Shown: piece by piece, positions 39,741-52,822 of the stretch
How the letters are laid out: each line of letters opens with the position of its first letter
How positions within the stretch are numbered: the first letter of the stretch is position 1
NCBI RefSeq assembly: GCF_001949145.1
Contig: NW_019091378.1
Coordinates: 735,986 to 799,985, forward strand
From: Acanthaster planci
Taxonomy: Eukaryota; Echinodermata; Asteroidea; Valvatida; Acanthasteridae
Length of the DNA stretch: 64,000 bases
Reading direction: 5' to 3'
The notes under the pieces: generated by a model
The model's input: the letters and a program-made list of their open reading frames with translations, nothing else
The model's database searches: none
Told to the model about the DNA's origin: nothing
Translations under genes and position numbers: made by a program

Positions 39741-42700
39741 TCCCTTCCATACATTGTACATGTGCTTGTGCACCACCTGTAGATTGGGCGGGTACTACAT
39801 GTAAGATGTTCAAAAGAAAATCTTCGGGGGGATTTTTTTCATGATTTGATCATTTGGCCTTGGCATGATCCGTCTGTGAGAAGGACTTCATTTGTTTCAA
39901 CAAACAACTTGAAAACCGAAGTCGGGCCATGTGCGTACGTGTACAACAACATGTTCTTTAACAGAAACGCTTTCACTCAATGCGTGTACCGGTGCATGTA
40001 GATTTTTTCCCAATACATGCAGCTCTCTGATGACACCACTCCACTTTGAATCCTATACAGAACCGATAAAAGGTTGCATTTCCCACTGATCCAACAAAAG
40101 CTTGTCAGATTGAGGGTCTCTGATTTAAACATGGCTCTGGCAACACCCAGGTCATTTTACTGAATTACACAATCACACATATGCTTGTGTACACGTGCAT
40201 TTTTTATAGATTCACTTATGCAAATATATACGGATGTTGTGACAGAAATGTTTGCACAGTCCCCCCCCACAAAAAATTAAAACAAAATGGACAAGAAACA
40301 AAAAAAAAAAGAGGGAAGGAGATTAAGGTGACCAATTTGTAAAAAAAAAACACCTTGGAATTGGCCCTTTTCAACTACTGATAGCTTATTGGTTTACTGC
40401 TGATGAGCTCTGTCCCCCACCGAAAAATCTCCTGGTGACGCCCATGTGTATATAACTACATGTACACAAACATGTGCTGTACTAGTGTTACTCACATGCC
40501 TCTCAAATTCAAGAAGCAAGTTTTAAGATGATTTATTGTCTGTTTAAAAACCACAGAAATTCAACTGTAACAATCGCAGAAACACACAGCTTTGGTAATT
40601 GCTACATCAATATTATAGGAATCTCATTACAGTGTCAAGAGTGAAGCCACGCATGATCATAGGAGACACATAAATGGTTTACACATGACCATAACACCTG
40701 CGAGAAAGGTTCAGCACTCAGCATGATTGCAGTGTGAATTAGAAAACTGCACCAAACGTAACTTCAGCACTGCGAAATGCTGACAACACAGAGACAGTGA
40801 CAAAAGGGTAAACAATAATTCTGCGTGGAACCATCAAGCACTACGACCTCAGCTTTTCAAACTGAAAGAGAGAAATGTCTGAATTTCCATACAGCAAACC
40901 AATAATTCACATTATACCCTGGATGATTATCCAGCGTATATCAACTGAAAAATTCTCTATGCAATGCGTGCACTGAATTTAAACCTTTTCTCATTCCAGG
41001 ACACAAGGAAATAAATTTGTAAAGTTGTTACTCCAGCAGGTTTCGTACACATTTACCGGTACATACGTAGGTCGCAGTATGAGTAATTGTTCTATTTTTT
41101 GTATCTTCTTCGATATGGCATATTTTAGTCGCCCTGTACCGGTAGCCCCCTTTAAAAACTTTATATGGCTCCATACATTGTTTGCTTCTGGACGGTGCAG
41201 ATTCCAGAAACTTCCAGAGCATGTTCTTCATAAAATGGACTAAAATGCAACTCCGTATGTAATTTTTCAAAACTTCTAAAAGAGTGACTTTGATCATGTA
41301 AAATACAAATTAGCTTCTTCGGATTTATAAAAATGATTATTTGGGGATAATTAGGCATACTGTGTACATTTGGTTGGCTACCAGTGCCAATCAAATGTGG
41401 TTGAATTCATTTAAAATTTTTACGTCAAAGTGTTTGTACTTGATTTCAAAACTTCTCTCAACAGCAAGGAGAATTCAGTTTATTTTTCAACTGATATATT
41501 CTAAAGCACCTAAGAAATAACTTTAAAAAAATATAAGTCACGAAAAAAAAAGAGCTCAAAATCGACGGAAAATGATGAGAAAAGTTTGGCTGTCTTCTTT
41601 CTCTTACCATTTACAATCACTCTCACTATACCAGCATATTTGCCAGGTCTTATACCTTTCAACCATCGAAAATAATCTTTAAGTTTGGCTGCATCAAAAA
41701 TGTATAATGAATATAATAAGTTTGTTGTGAACGACATATTTGATGACGTTCAAGAATTTTGACAAAAAATGCAGGACATTCGAGAATTTCCCGAAAATGC
41801 TGTCACATGTAGTGCTCGAAAATCCCATGCGCGATATTCATTTTGTCGTTTACTTTGGAGATATCCCCGCTGAAAATTACATTGATATTATTAACTCAAC
41901 GCATTAGATTTTCGTCATGAATCGTATTTTGTGTCTGGGACGTCATTTTTTTTTAACGTCATTCAGTATGACTGATTTTTTTTCAAGAAACCTTTGTCAG
42001 AAAAGAAAAATCCTGAAGCGTCGCCGCTCCGAGGGGCTCATGAATATCGAATGAAAAAGAGGGCACACTATCGGGGTTGATGTCAAAGGTCAAACAGGCC
42101 ACGATGCAGTGAAACGTTTCTCTAACAGCACCGCGAGATAATGACGGAAGCCGCAAAATTGGCACAATATGTTTGGACTGTGGTTTTCGAAAATGTACTT
42201 GAAGAAAATGTGATCAGTCCAGTCGTAAAATGATGATGGTTTTGTCCCTTTGTGCACTCTTTTTTAAAGCTTGTGTTGTACATCGATTTTGATTTTACTC
42301 ACTGTTTTTTGCTGTCAATTTTTTGACACTAATGACAGAATCGAAAGACGTTTGCGACTCCCGACTCGGGACCCGATTAATTGTGAGAGGTTTTTTTAAT
42401 TTCGTGATTATGGTGTAAATATTATCACCTTTTACCACATATAAATCTGTGTAAAATAACCGTGGGGATTATCACTCCTTGGTAAATTTTAATTGGCAGG
42501 TTTCAACAGGTTGTTCGCGTCCGTCAAAAATGCTGACATTCAAGACTTTAATAATTCCAATTAAGTTGAAAGATGGACATAGTCATAAATGTTTCAAATA
42601 TCAGCCATGACTTCCCTCATTACATCAGACATCGTGAGTGAATTCACTGCTGTTCTCTTCAGGAAATATGAACCCCTAAAGTTGAACATTATCTTATGGT

Positions 42701-43773
42701 CCATATTTTGAGGAACCTGCCAAGTCTATTTCAAACAAAAAGCACCGTATAATGTTACTCTCCTTCTATTGCATTAAGGAAAACTGAATAAATAACGGTA
42801 TCCATGTACATGCAGATGAAAAACATGACACATTTCTACTGGACGGCTGTTCATACTTCCTCACAATTATTAAACGGAGTATTCATGAAGCCAAGTACAT
42901 GTAGGCAAAACTGTATGGAATACTCTTTGAAATGTGGCTGCTAAATTCAATTAGAATACAAACTGCACTGCTCTGATTCCAAAGCGCCTGGCAAGACCAC
43001 GACTGTGCAGTGAGCGACCTGCAACAGAAACTAGGACGCACATGGACAGCATTCCGAATATCTGATGACAAAGAAAAGTCGGGGCCTTTGTGTACTGTTG
43101 CCGTGGTAATCTAAAGCCTTCTTTCTGAACCTGTTAACCCCTGGCTATCACTGGCAAGGTGCGTGCACTACAGTGAAAAGGCACAGATGGGGCTTTGAAC
43201 TTTACAACGTTCTAGTGGGCTGGGTGAAAGTCAGCGGAGTCAGTGTGTTTACCTCTAAACCCTCCTAGATCTCCCCCCCCCCCAAAAAAAAATCCTCCAA
43301 GTTCCCGTGAATCCCTCAAAATCCCTCAGGAACTTAAACATAGCAGGATTTTTTAGGATTGAGTAAGGCCGACAAAAACATATTGTACTTTCCAGCCAGG
43401 TTTACTTCAGATAGCGGGCTTTGTGCCATGTTTGAGCAAGCAAACATTACTTTCCTATAATGGGTGTTCTGATTTTTCCTGATGACTTTTCGAAATTCCG
43501 GGATGTTAGCCCAACACTTCCTCGAGTTTGACATGTCTTTAATGGTACTGAAGACATGTCAGTCATGCACAAAATAACTGACAGACCACTCTCTCTTTTA
43601 AGTCAAATTGAATTCCCTGACTTTTGCCAGATTTGAGCATTTTTCTCCAACTCCCATTTTTTCCCTGACTGGCAAACAGTAAAGACATTTACAGGTTTTA
43701 CCTAATTTCCAGGGTTGGCTAGTGTCCCTGCTGTGCAACTGATTTGGTTTTTCGAACAGTGGACATAAAAGCC

Positions 43774-43960
43774 TGGGCCAAATTTCGTGAAGCAGACAAT
43801 GCCGCCAAGCAACATTTTTCTCAGACCAATTTCAGGTGGAAAACAGTCACCAGTAGTACACACACTGTACATGTACCACATGTTGGCCAGTAACCCGTTT
43901 TTGCTAAGCAAACATTTTTTGTGTGCTCAAACAAATTTGTGCCCTCGGCGGCTCTCTGGT
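43774..43960. mobile_element. Diverged copy of the GGGCCAATTTCAT fold-back family
   Basis: Begins TGGGCCAAATTTCGTGAAGC, contains GGCCAGTAACCCGTTTTTGC and GCTCAAACAAATTTGTGC in the order seen at 22780; the right end is degraded. Confidence 0.5.
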
Positions 43961-43996
43961 GCTTGTCCCTGACGCCCATGAAACTTGCCACTTTAT

Positions 43997-44062
43997 CATT
44001 TTACGAGACCTCACTTCTGCCCAGAATACCATTTTACGAGACCTCACTTCTGCCCAGAATAC
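43997..44062. repeat. Exact tandem duplication of 33 bp
   Basis: CATTTTACGAGACCTCACTT and the next 13 bases occur twice head to tail. Recent slippage or duplication. Confidence 0.9.
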
Positions 44063-44570
44063 CTCACGCTAGACTGAACTGTTTTGTGTGGCTGTCGGTT
44101 GTCATCTTTTACAAATGCCTTTTGACGGACCTGGACCTAAACGTAACCACTGGGAAAAGGTCTCCCAGACTGAGGCCTGAAGCCAAAGTGGTTGTCAAGG
44201 GCTACTCAGGCGTGACCTGGCCCCCTGTCAATATTCAATGATACATCCCCCCCTAGTAAACTACAATGTACTTCTGGGTGAAGTGCAAAAATTATCTTTT
44301 GTGCAAAACCCTCACCAGGTGTTGGGAAAGGGTAATCAGTGAGCCCCTACAATGTGTGTAACAAATTGAAATGTGGAAAAGCAATTTCAATTTCTCTTTC
44401 CTCTGGGGAAAATGAAGTTACATGTACACCTAGTCAGGTGAAGATACTAGTCAGGAATTGGAAAATAAAATCATGAAGAGCCACACACACAAAAGCATTT
44501 CATATCCTGATTGAATTTTGTTCCATCTTCTCAATTATCTTGACAGTTGAAGTGCTTGGAATATCGAGTG

Positions 44571-45000
44571 CAATTTAGTTAAGGGGCAAAAGAGAAGTAG
44601 AAAATCCTCTGAATATATGCGACGGCCAGAATTTTTTAAGTGGTAAAATATTTTAAATCTATTCTTTTCTAATTTGTTTTACCTGCTTGGCTTCTTAGGA
44701 TTCAGTGTTTTGTTTGGTTAGCCGCATGCTGTAAAATTTTTCCATAAATCAAGTCGACCCATTTCACTGCCTTGCAGTCACCGTGCTTTAAATGCAGAAT
44801 GAAATTTAGATATGGGGCGGAAAGAGGCACAAAAATATTTTGAATTTATGTGGGGGACAATATTTTCTAAGTGATAAAACGTTTTAAATGTATTCTTTTC
44901 CATTTTGGTTATTCACTGGGCCTCTTGAGTTCACAGTTTTGTTTGGTAAGATAATTTTACAAATCGAGTCACCCCTGATCACTGCCACGTGGTCACAACA
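44571..45000. repeat. Diverged tandem duplication, period about 230 bp
   Basis: Two units (from about 44571 and 44802) share AATTTAG, AAGTG/TGATAAAA, TTTTAAAT, TATTCTTTTC, TTTTGTTTGGTTA and CACTGCC in the same order at offsets of 229-231 bases. No coding content. Confidence 0.65.
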
Positions 45001-45451
45001 TTTTCAAACGAGGTTTTCCTGAATCTGTATGGGTTTATTCGTCATTCGATATTACCTGAAGGGGTGTTTCAAGCTTGTTTTCAAGAGCATTTTTATAAAT
45101 ATTCATAGCTTCCTACAAGCACTGATTTCACAGGGCACTGACCTCCCTTGAGTTGACAACGTTGCACAGGCAATCTTGTTTGTGTATGTCTGTCATGCCT
45201 TCACGCAAGTAATCTTGCAAACATCCATTACATGTACAGTACGGTACGTCTTGGCGCGACCGCCAAGCGCTAATAGTTTCCACGTGCTGCCTTTACCTTT
45301 CAACTGATCATCACTGAAGGAGTAAAGGATCTATGTAAGAAATACAACCATGCTTTCCATTTAAAAAGTACAATGTAGCTGCAGTGAATTTTTCTTAAGA
45401 ATTCTTCTTAATTTTACACTCTTTTCTAATGTATGAGAACTATTTGAAATC

Positions 45452-45695
45452 CCTATGGGGCAGCACAGACATCAGGGATTCTTGCAAAATGACAGGTACC
45501 GCGAAGGTGAAAACAATGACCATGGCAACGTACATGTACTCATGCACCAGCCAGTCCAATGATCGGGTTACACAATCTACATGTATTCTTCCATCAGTCA
45601 GTACGCGCGTGCATATTACAGTTGTTTTCACCAGCGCGGTGTGGTTGCTACCAGCAATTTTGTAAAACTCCCGGATGTCCGCGCTGCCCCATGAA
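45452..45695. repeat. Imperfect inverted duplication, arms about 75 bp
   Basis: Left ATGGGGCAGCACAGACATC ... AAGGTGAAAACAA and right (reverse complement) ATGGGGCAGCGCGGACATCC ... TGGTGAAAACAA, centre near 45573. Each arm is open in the same frame on its own strand (WGSTDIRD and WGSADIRE). Confidence 0.7.
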
Positions 45696-47649
45696 GTTAA
45701 TCGCACTGAAAAGACCACTTTCTAAAAACACTTGAAATTATCTACGCTTTCTCGGACAACTGACGGTGCTGTTGCTATGACCGTGGAGCTGTGTCTAACG
45801 CATGTAGCTCCATGCCGTGACGTCGTCCACAGATATGCGCACATGTAGATCTTTCCGTTCAAATTGTGAACCCAGAATTTACTCACTGTAAACATTTCTG
45901 AGAAAGGGTTGCATGCTTGCTTACTGCTGCAGTATGTACCGGTACTTACACGCACACAACAATGAATCATCAAAGAAAAAATTAAGATCACAAAAATCTT
46001 CAAAATGAAGGATCTTTTGTGCACAAACCAATGTACCATTGAGGTTTTCTTCCTGGGATGACATTTCCTCTTTGCTCATGAATATGGAAATCTCATGAGC
46101 ACAAATATTGAAAAGCCAGCAAAACACCCTTGAATTAATGAAATAAGCATTCAATAAAGAGGTTTACAATGTAAGAAAAACAAAAGTGCAGATTGGAATT
46201 TTGTATTAAAATATAGTAACATCCGTTGTGCCACCATATTTTGGAGCATTACTAGTTTTGTGCCGATGCCAATTTGCAAATTCACAACCACAGGTGTGAT
46301 GTTGTCCTAGGACGAAATCTCAATATTACATGTACATGTACATGGTATGGTTATTTCTGCATCAAGATTTGCCACAAATTGTGGACATTCGGCAATCTGC
46401 ATTGTGAATTCCTTTCACTGATCTGGTGTTTCAACCCTGGAGCTGGTTCTACATTTCAGAACCAGGTATCCATCTGCAATGTATACGATTCATTTTTTGC
46501 GGGGGAATATTCAAAGAAGCATCACACAACACGGCATGCTACATGTACATGCAAGAACAAAATCAGGCTTACATGTCTGTCAAACAATTGTTATTGAGCA
46601 TTTGGGTACCAGTATGTTTTTCTTTCTTCTTCGAAATTTGGTGTTAGGTTTCTTTCCCCGGGTACCCTGGTACCTGTGCTTTGCTTCAATAGGATGCTCG
46701 GTTCCCGCATTACTACTACCAGCACACAAAGTTAACAGTGCACTCCAAACAAAACTACAAAGCTGAAAACAGTGACAATAAGGAACTATGGAGGTGACAT
46801 TTACACACTCAAACAAAACAAATTCTTCCTTTGGACAGAGCCAACTTTTAACATTTTGATCAATGTATTTTTAACAAGTTTTGTTTAGTTTTGCTCCAAA
46901 CATTTATGATTCATACCATCTGCCCAAACAGTTTCGTTTACACGTACAGAGCCGTTACTGCTCAGTGTCGCTTCATACAGTATGTTACAACTTACATGTA
47001 CATGTCTATTAAATTACTTACAATGTGCTTGTGCACTGCTATTTCCTGTGCCAAATATTAACACATCTTGTATCTGATTACAATTCAGGGCATTTAGTTT
47101 ACATATTTTCAGTGTCCGTGCTGTTCACCCTAAACATACTGTATGTGCACATGTACTGTTTGATGTTTGCTACAATAGACACCATTTGGTGAAGATTTTT
47201 GCTCATTCTGCCTCCCATGTGTGACCGACGTGTAGGCTTGTATCATTGTGGGAGGGGACTGCCCAAAACCAAATTTCTATCAAATGTTACTATGTGATCT
47301 TGGTATGAAAATGAATTTGTTTAAACCACACTTTGCGCACTGTCTTCATTATTTTGAGAGGACCAGAAAGACTAGCCCTCTGATGACACCTCAGATACTC
47401 GGTAAATTTGAAGAATTTTCTGCCCAAATTATAAACCATTTATGCACATGTATCCGGTAGCTCACTGTGCAAGAGGCGGTTAATTCTCATGCCACTGTTT
47501 ACTGAAAAGGCAGATGTCATAATTGAAAACAAAAACAAAAAATTGAAGTTAATCGCAGAAGTAAACAAGAAATCCTTTTAATGATGGGTTTTGGGACTTC
47601 TGCCCTTACACTGATGTATTGTCCAAGAGCTTGTGAAAGAAAGGAAATT

Positions 47650-47736
47650 CACAAGCTTAATCAGGTGGGACTCAAGCCCACGACCTCCTGCTTACTAGTA
47701 CAGGTGTCTTATCCACTCAACGACCGAGCCTGCCTT
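47650..47736 (-). repeat. tRNA-derived SINE fragment
   Basis: On the minus strand: A-box-like GTTGAGTGGATAAGACAC, anticodon-arm-like CCTGTACTAGTAAGCAGG, and a T-arm GTGGGCTTGAGTCCCAC with five perfect stem pairs. No matching acceptor stem, so not a working tRNA. The best preserved of its kind here. Confidence 0.65.
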
Positions 47737-50700
47737 GTCAGGGTCCATGCAGCAGTGGGTACCATTGGCATAAGGGCAAAATCCATAGTTAAAATTTGAA
47801 TTCTTGGGGGTCTTAAGGTAGCTGTAACGTTGAAACTTCTGCACAAAGATGAATCACTGTTTTTGCGGACGAATACAACATTTAGTCAGCATTAAAAACT
47901 GCAAAGGACCTAAATGCCCATTAAATAATAAAACTAGCGCTGATAATAAGAGTAAACTGGACACAGTGGTACAGCTCCCAGGGATCCCACTACTTGAGGA
48001 TCACGCTTGGTATCTCTTTAACATTCGCACAACAGATTACAATGCCACAGTTCCCACTTTTTTTCTTAAGCACGGCTTTTCACTCGATTGAATCGCAGCC
48101 CGATGCCATACCATTTGCCAGGGTGAGTGCCATGTTGACTTTGGCTCCCGGCTGCTCGTGAGGGTTACACGAGCCCTTCTCGTCCTCCACTTTAAACAAA
48201 CGCAAGCTGACTGCCAGCCACAGCCAGCCCTGACTCCCTTCAAGAGCTGTGTTTACCTGCACAACTCCCGTGCATTTGTACAACATGTTGGTTTTGATTT
48301 TGTTACTCTGTTGGTTGAACTTACGTTCGCATTGTATAGTAAACCTTTCTCACACAGACCATGGGGATCAAAGAACAAAATGTTAATCAACCTAATTATT
48401 TTTACAAGAGTTTGTTAAACGTTTTCTTTTTTATATGTGATTTAAAGTTAATTTGGACTGCACCTACAATACAAACCAAATGTAAATCTTTTCATTATAA
48501 TGAAATAGGCAATCTGTCTAGGCTTAAGATGAACAGACATTACTCGGAAGAGTGGAATGCTATTTGTCAAATCATAGGGCGTTGTGACAATATTAACAAC
48601 TGTCAGTAAAACCACAGAATATGGTGAAAGGCCCCAAGTCTCTCACACTGTAGAGTGTGCATGGCCTACAGTACTTTCAGCAAGTGGTGCAAAAATAATT
48701 TGCCTGTGAATGTTTGTAAATAACTGTGCAGTTTTCACGGCCAAGGGCACAGCTATGAACGATTTCATGTAATGATACGGTTTCTTTTCTCCTGCCATCC
48801 TCAAACTTCCATGTTTTTAAATTACAGGTTTAACATGGGAACTTGAACTGTGTACACATATGTTTCAAATAAAATGAATGCTTGTTGAAATAAGGGAATA
48901 ATTATAATGCACAAGCCTGCATGGTCTTAAACAAGGCCAGCTGGGCTTGGGATTAAGTGCTAGTTTTTGTCGACAAGTGAACTAAAGTTATAAAAGGTGA
49001 AAAGTAAAGAGAGTATACTACATTCTTTAACTCCTGAAAAATTAGTAATGTACCTTGTATTTTAATACAGTGAGGGTGACAGTTCTGAATCGCTCTTCAT
49101 GTCCGAGTGACAGGTCAGATCAACTGCGTAAATGCATACGGAACCTGCGTGTACCAAAGCATGTGCCGATGTAATGCTGTTTGAAACGTTAACTTGTGAT
49201 GGCGTATCTACAGATGCATTAGGCCAATGGAATGAAGATTCACATTTCATGTCTGAGCAAAACTTACAACATGGGGCATTGTATTGGGATGGTGTCTGCC
49301 TGAAGCATACATCGTATGCCTGGGGTTCAGGCCACGCTGGCTGTAGCTTGCTGACTGCATGCAGGGCATGTGGGAGACTTCCTCTTCCAAGATGCGTGGT
49401 TGTATACAAGGTAAGGGGGAATCACATGTATGTTTATCTGCATTTTTATGTTTTACACACTGCTGTGGGTGGAAAAAAGTAAAACCAAAAAAGCCTTTTT
49501 TTAAATCTCTTGATACCCTGTGCACAAAACCTGTGAGACTGGTCTCAAAAATTCCGAGTTTCTTCTACACCTAAATATTTTACCTGCAACATTTGACTTT
49601 TTAGGTTATGTTATTGCTTTCAGATGGCTAATCTATACTAAACTTGTACCACTGTAGGGAAAAATTTGTGATGTCCATAAATGGAACTCTTCCCCTTTTT
49701 TTTTAAATAACCTTATCGAAATGAAAAATTGAAGCAGGTGCTTCAGGGCAGGCAGGCGGTGGATGCAAAATATGATTTCATTCCCTTAGCCATAGGGATG
49801 AAATGCAACATTGGCATAAGCTGCAAGAACTTGGAGAAGGTTGACAAATTTTCGGTACAAATTTGCCATAGTATTAGCCAGCTTACGTACGGCACCACAG
49901 TTGGGACCATCTGGGATTGAAGCCATAGCAGAGGCATATAAATGACATTTGTTTGCACAAAATTCTACCCATCCTCCACTGTGCTCCCATGTGACAGCAG
50001 GGCAGACAATGAGCCACACAGTTCTGGGGCTCGCAGTGTTACTCAAAAGTAACAATACAGTGCATTTCAGGAGTAACCTTTACGGTTACCACCCTCACTT
50101 TGCCCACAACTTGTATGGCCGGCCAAAGTTTGCAGAAATATCGCCCGTTGGCTGGTTTTCGATTTTACCTCCAATTCATCCATAATGGGCATTTGTCAAA
50201 TTGATTTCAAATGGGGTTGTAACTTATATTTTCATTTTCAGTGGTACAGTGCACATGTATTAGGCCCTACATGTATACTTTTTAAAAGCTGTGGGATTTT
50301 TAACACTTTGTGAATTTTTCTTCTGCTTTTGTACGTAGTACCAACCATAGTTTTAGCAGCCACAAGTGGGACAAACATGACTGTGACAACAAAACTTACA
50401 AAAAGCTAACCTATTTTGTAAATGCACCATTAATTTCAAAACAACTTTCACAACAGACTACAGCCAATGGCAATGAATCCGTCACTGAATCCCTGAAATG
50501 TAATGGCTCAAATGAGAAAAATACACGCAACAATTTAAGCACAGTCAACCACATTTACGTTACGCAGCTGAAGAGTTTAATTGAAAGTCTCACTCTGAGT
50601 TTTTCGCAACATGTATGTACATGTTCAATACACCAACTGCCCAATACACCACAGCAATGACACCACAGCATAACCGATATTAAATAACCGGCCAACTGCT

Positions 50701-52712
50701 ATTGAAACCATGTTGAAACTAAGCGAACTTTCATTTTCACGAGGCCTTGCTTGTACTCAGAACTCGGCTGAGGCTTACCTTGAGACTGAGAGTACGCATC
50801 ACTGTATCTGATATTTGAGAGGGTTCCTCAAATACAAGTAACAACCTTGCCTGTTCTTCCCCTCAGTACATGCAACTTGCAAGCGAAAGTTGGCTTTCCT
50901 TTGGCACGAAAATGTCAATGGCGAAAGCTTCCCTTCTCCATCGCTACGCGTTCAACGATATCCGGTAGCACAGATGGTACTTTGCCCTTTAGTTCCGATT
51001 ATGGAATAAGTTGGCGGGAAACCAGCGAGAACCGCAGTGAAATTATAAATGCAAATAAGAACACCTGTTATTCTTCTGAACGAAAGAGGGCGTAATCCTT
51101 TCTAGAGTACCGGCACCAAAGTGAAATTTTTAAAAAGTTGCCTGCTATCCTACTTACGTAATATCATACTATTCACTCTTACATTACCTAATCCCTTATT
51201 TCAATTGTCCCTTTTAGTGTATCTAGAGAAATAGCTGTAGTTCCGAATGCTTTTGCCTCTTTTTAACTTATTACATCTTTTGAGATGCTATCCCTTCAAT
51301 ATATTGATAAAAGCCACTATGATATTGTTAAAATATTCAACATTTGATTCCTTGAATTTAAATGATTGGAAAAAATGACCTGGATTGTTTTATGTTAATT
51401 TGTTCACACGTCTTCCAATTATTGTAGATCCTACTTGTTTCTGCTGTATGTATTTTATTTTATGATTTTTTAAAACAAAATTATCCCCTTGTAAACGAAT
51501 ATTTTTGTTTTGTTCTAATTTCAAGACACTTTCCATAGCGAAAATTGTTATATTCGAACTCAAATTTGTTTAATTTTTTTTTACAATCAGCCTCGTCTTT
51601 ATTTGCGGTGGAACTGGTGAATATTTCAGCGTAAAGTTCATGATTTTATTTCCACCACTATGTGCATGGGTTTCTGTTCCCTGTACGTGTATGTATCACC
51701 CAATGCAGTTGCATAGCTTGATCCGCTGAAACGCTAAACTTTTAAACAGATTTACCGTTTTCCTGGGCATGGACTCGCCCATATTTCACTGGGTCGTTGT
51801 TGGTGTATCTAAATGGATTGTATCGATTTATTTGATTAAGGTTTGAGCATAATGACGAAAGCTAAATTGCAGTGTGATTGCACGTTATACACACATCACC
51901 ACACTCCAGGATTATCCCAAGTTATCAATTAAGACCTTCTATTGCTGTGATCCACATTATGCAGCATTACCTCCATCAGAATAGACGAGTCTAGCAACTC
52001 AATCAATTAGTCGTCATAGCGACAACAGAGGGCGTCTGTGGGCGACCCACTTCCATTACCCCGTGTTTGTGGTGCAGAACGAAGAGTTGGCTTATCCGAA
52101 GTGTATACAGGTGTAATAAGAATACTGACCATTGTGTCGCCCTTTTGTCCTTGTTTCCACCAACAAATGGATTGATCACAGTCTGGCAGACTGTGGAGCG
52201 ATAAGCTGTTTTTCCGCATTTGTGTCCATTGTGCTTTGGAACCTTAAAAATTTTGATGCTATTTGGACGACGGCTGGCGATTTCCAACTCGACTGCCGAA
52301 AAGTGAAGTACATGTAGCCCAACTTTTTGTGCAAGAGGTAAAGTACAGACAGTATTTAGGACCCAGTTAATGTGCACTCACCGAAAACGTGGTCTTAAAA
52401 ATTGTAAATAGAGTATGCAGCATAGAAAACTCTAGTGGTTTATACTGGACGTGTAGAAATTTGCACAAGTTTGAAACTGAAGTGAAACTGCTCCTGTACA
52501 TTCCATAATTGTGTTATCTTTCTTGCACTTGTGTCGGAGATGATTAAATAACTTGATTAAATCATCTTTTCCTTAATTTACCAACTTATTGTCCTTCTAG
52601 CAAGTACACATTTTCTAAAAAGTCTTCAAATTCATCCGGCCACTTTTGTACAGTCTTGTAGATAATTACCTGAAGGAAGTTTTATGATACATTTGTTTTT
52701 CTCCTTATGCAG

Positions 52713-52822
52713 GTGACCTCATCTTAGGCTCCTCGATGGTTTATGAAAGGATGAACTGAAGTGAAAAAAAGTAGGGAGGAAGTTGATGTTTGACTGCTGC
52801 AAACTGAATTCTTAACTTTGAG
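52713..52822 (+). other. 5' UTR segment of the unknown-protein gene with likely splice acceptor
   Basis: A strong pyrimidine tract and AG (TTTGTTTTTCTCCTTATGCAG) ends at 52712, 110 bp before the start codon. This suggests a non-coding first exon further upstream. A possible donor, GCAAGAG|GTAAAG, lies near 52337. Confidence 0.4.

Larger units (their letters stand above)
39007..52712. other. Region between identified exons of two divergent genes
   Basis: Must contain the missing 5' exon or exons and promoter of the FRMPD4-like gene unless its first intron is longer still, and probably the promoter of the unknown-protein gene. Contains SINE fragments (39.7 and 47.7 kb), an inverted duplication (45.45-45.70 kb), tandem duplications (44.0 and 44.6-45.0 kb) and a CpG-richer patch (42.0-42.4 kb). 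No coding exon can be firmly assigned. Confidence 0.6.

Noticed and set aside
43921-44241. Plus-strand frame with an 11-residue repeat
   Set aside because: The peptide repeat comes from a 33-bp tandem DNA duplication that happens to keep frame; no other support.
47650-47736. Working tRNA gene
   Set aside because: T-arm and parts of the anticodon arm are good, but there is no pairing acceptor stem; better read as a SINE.
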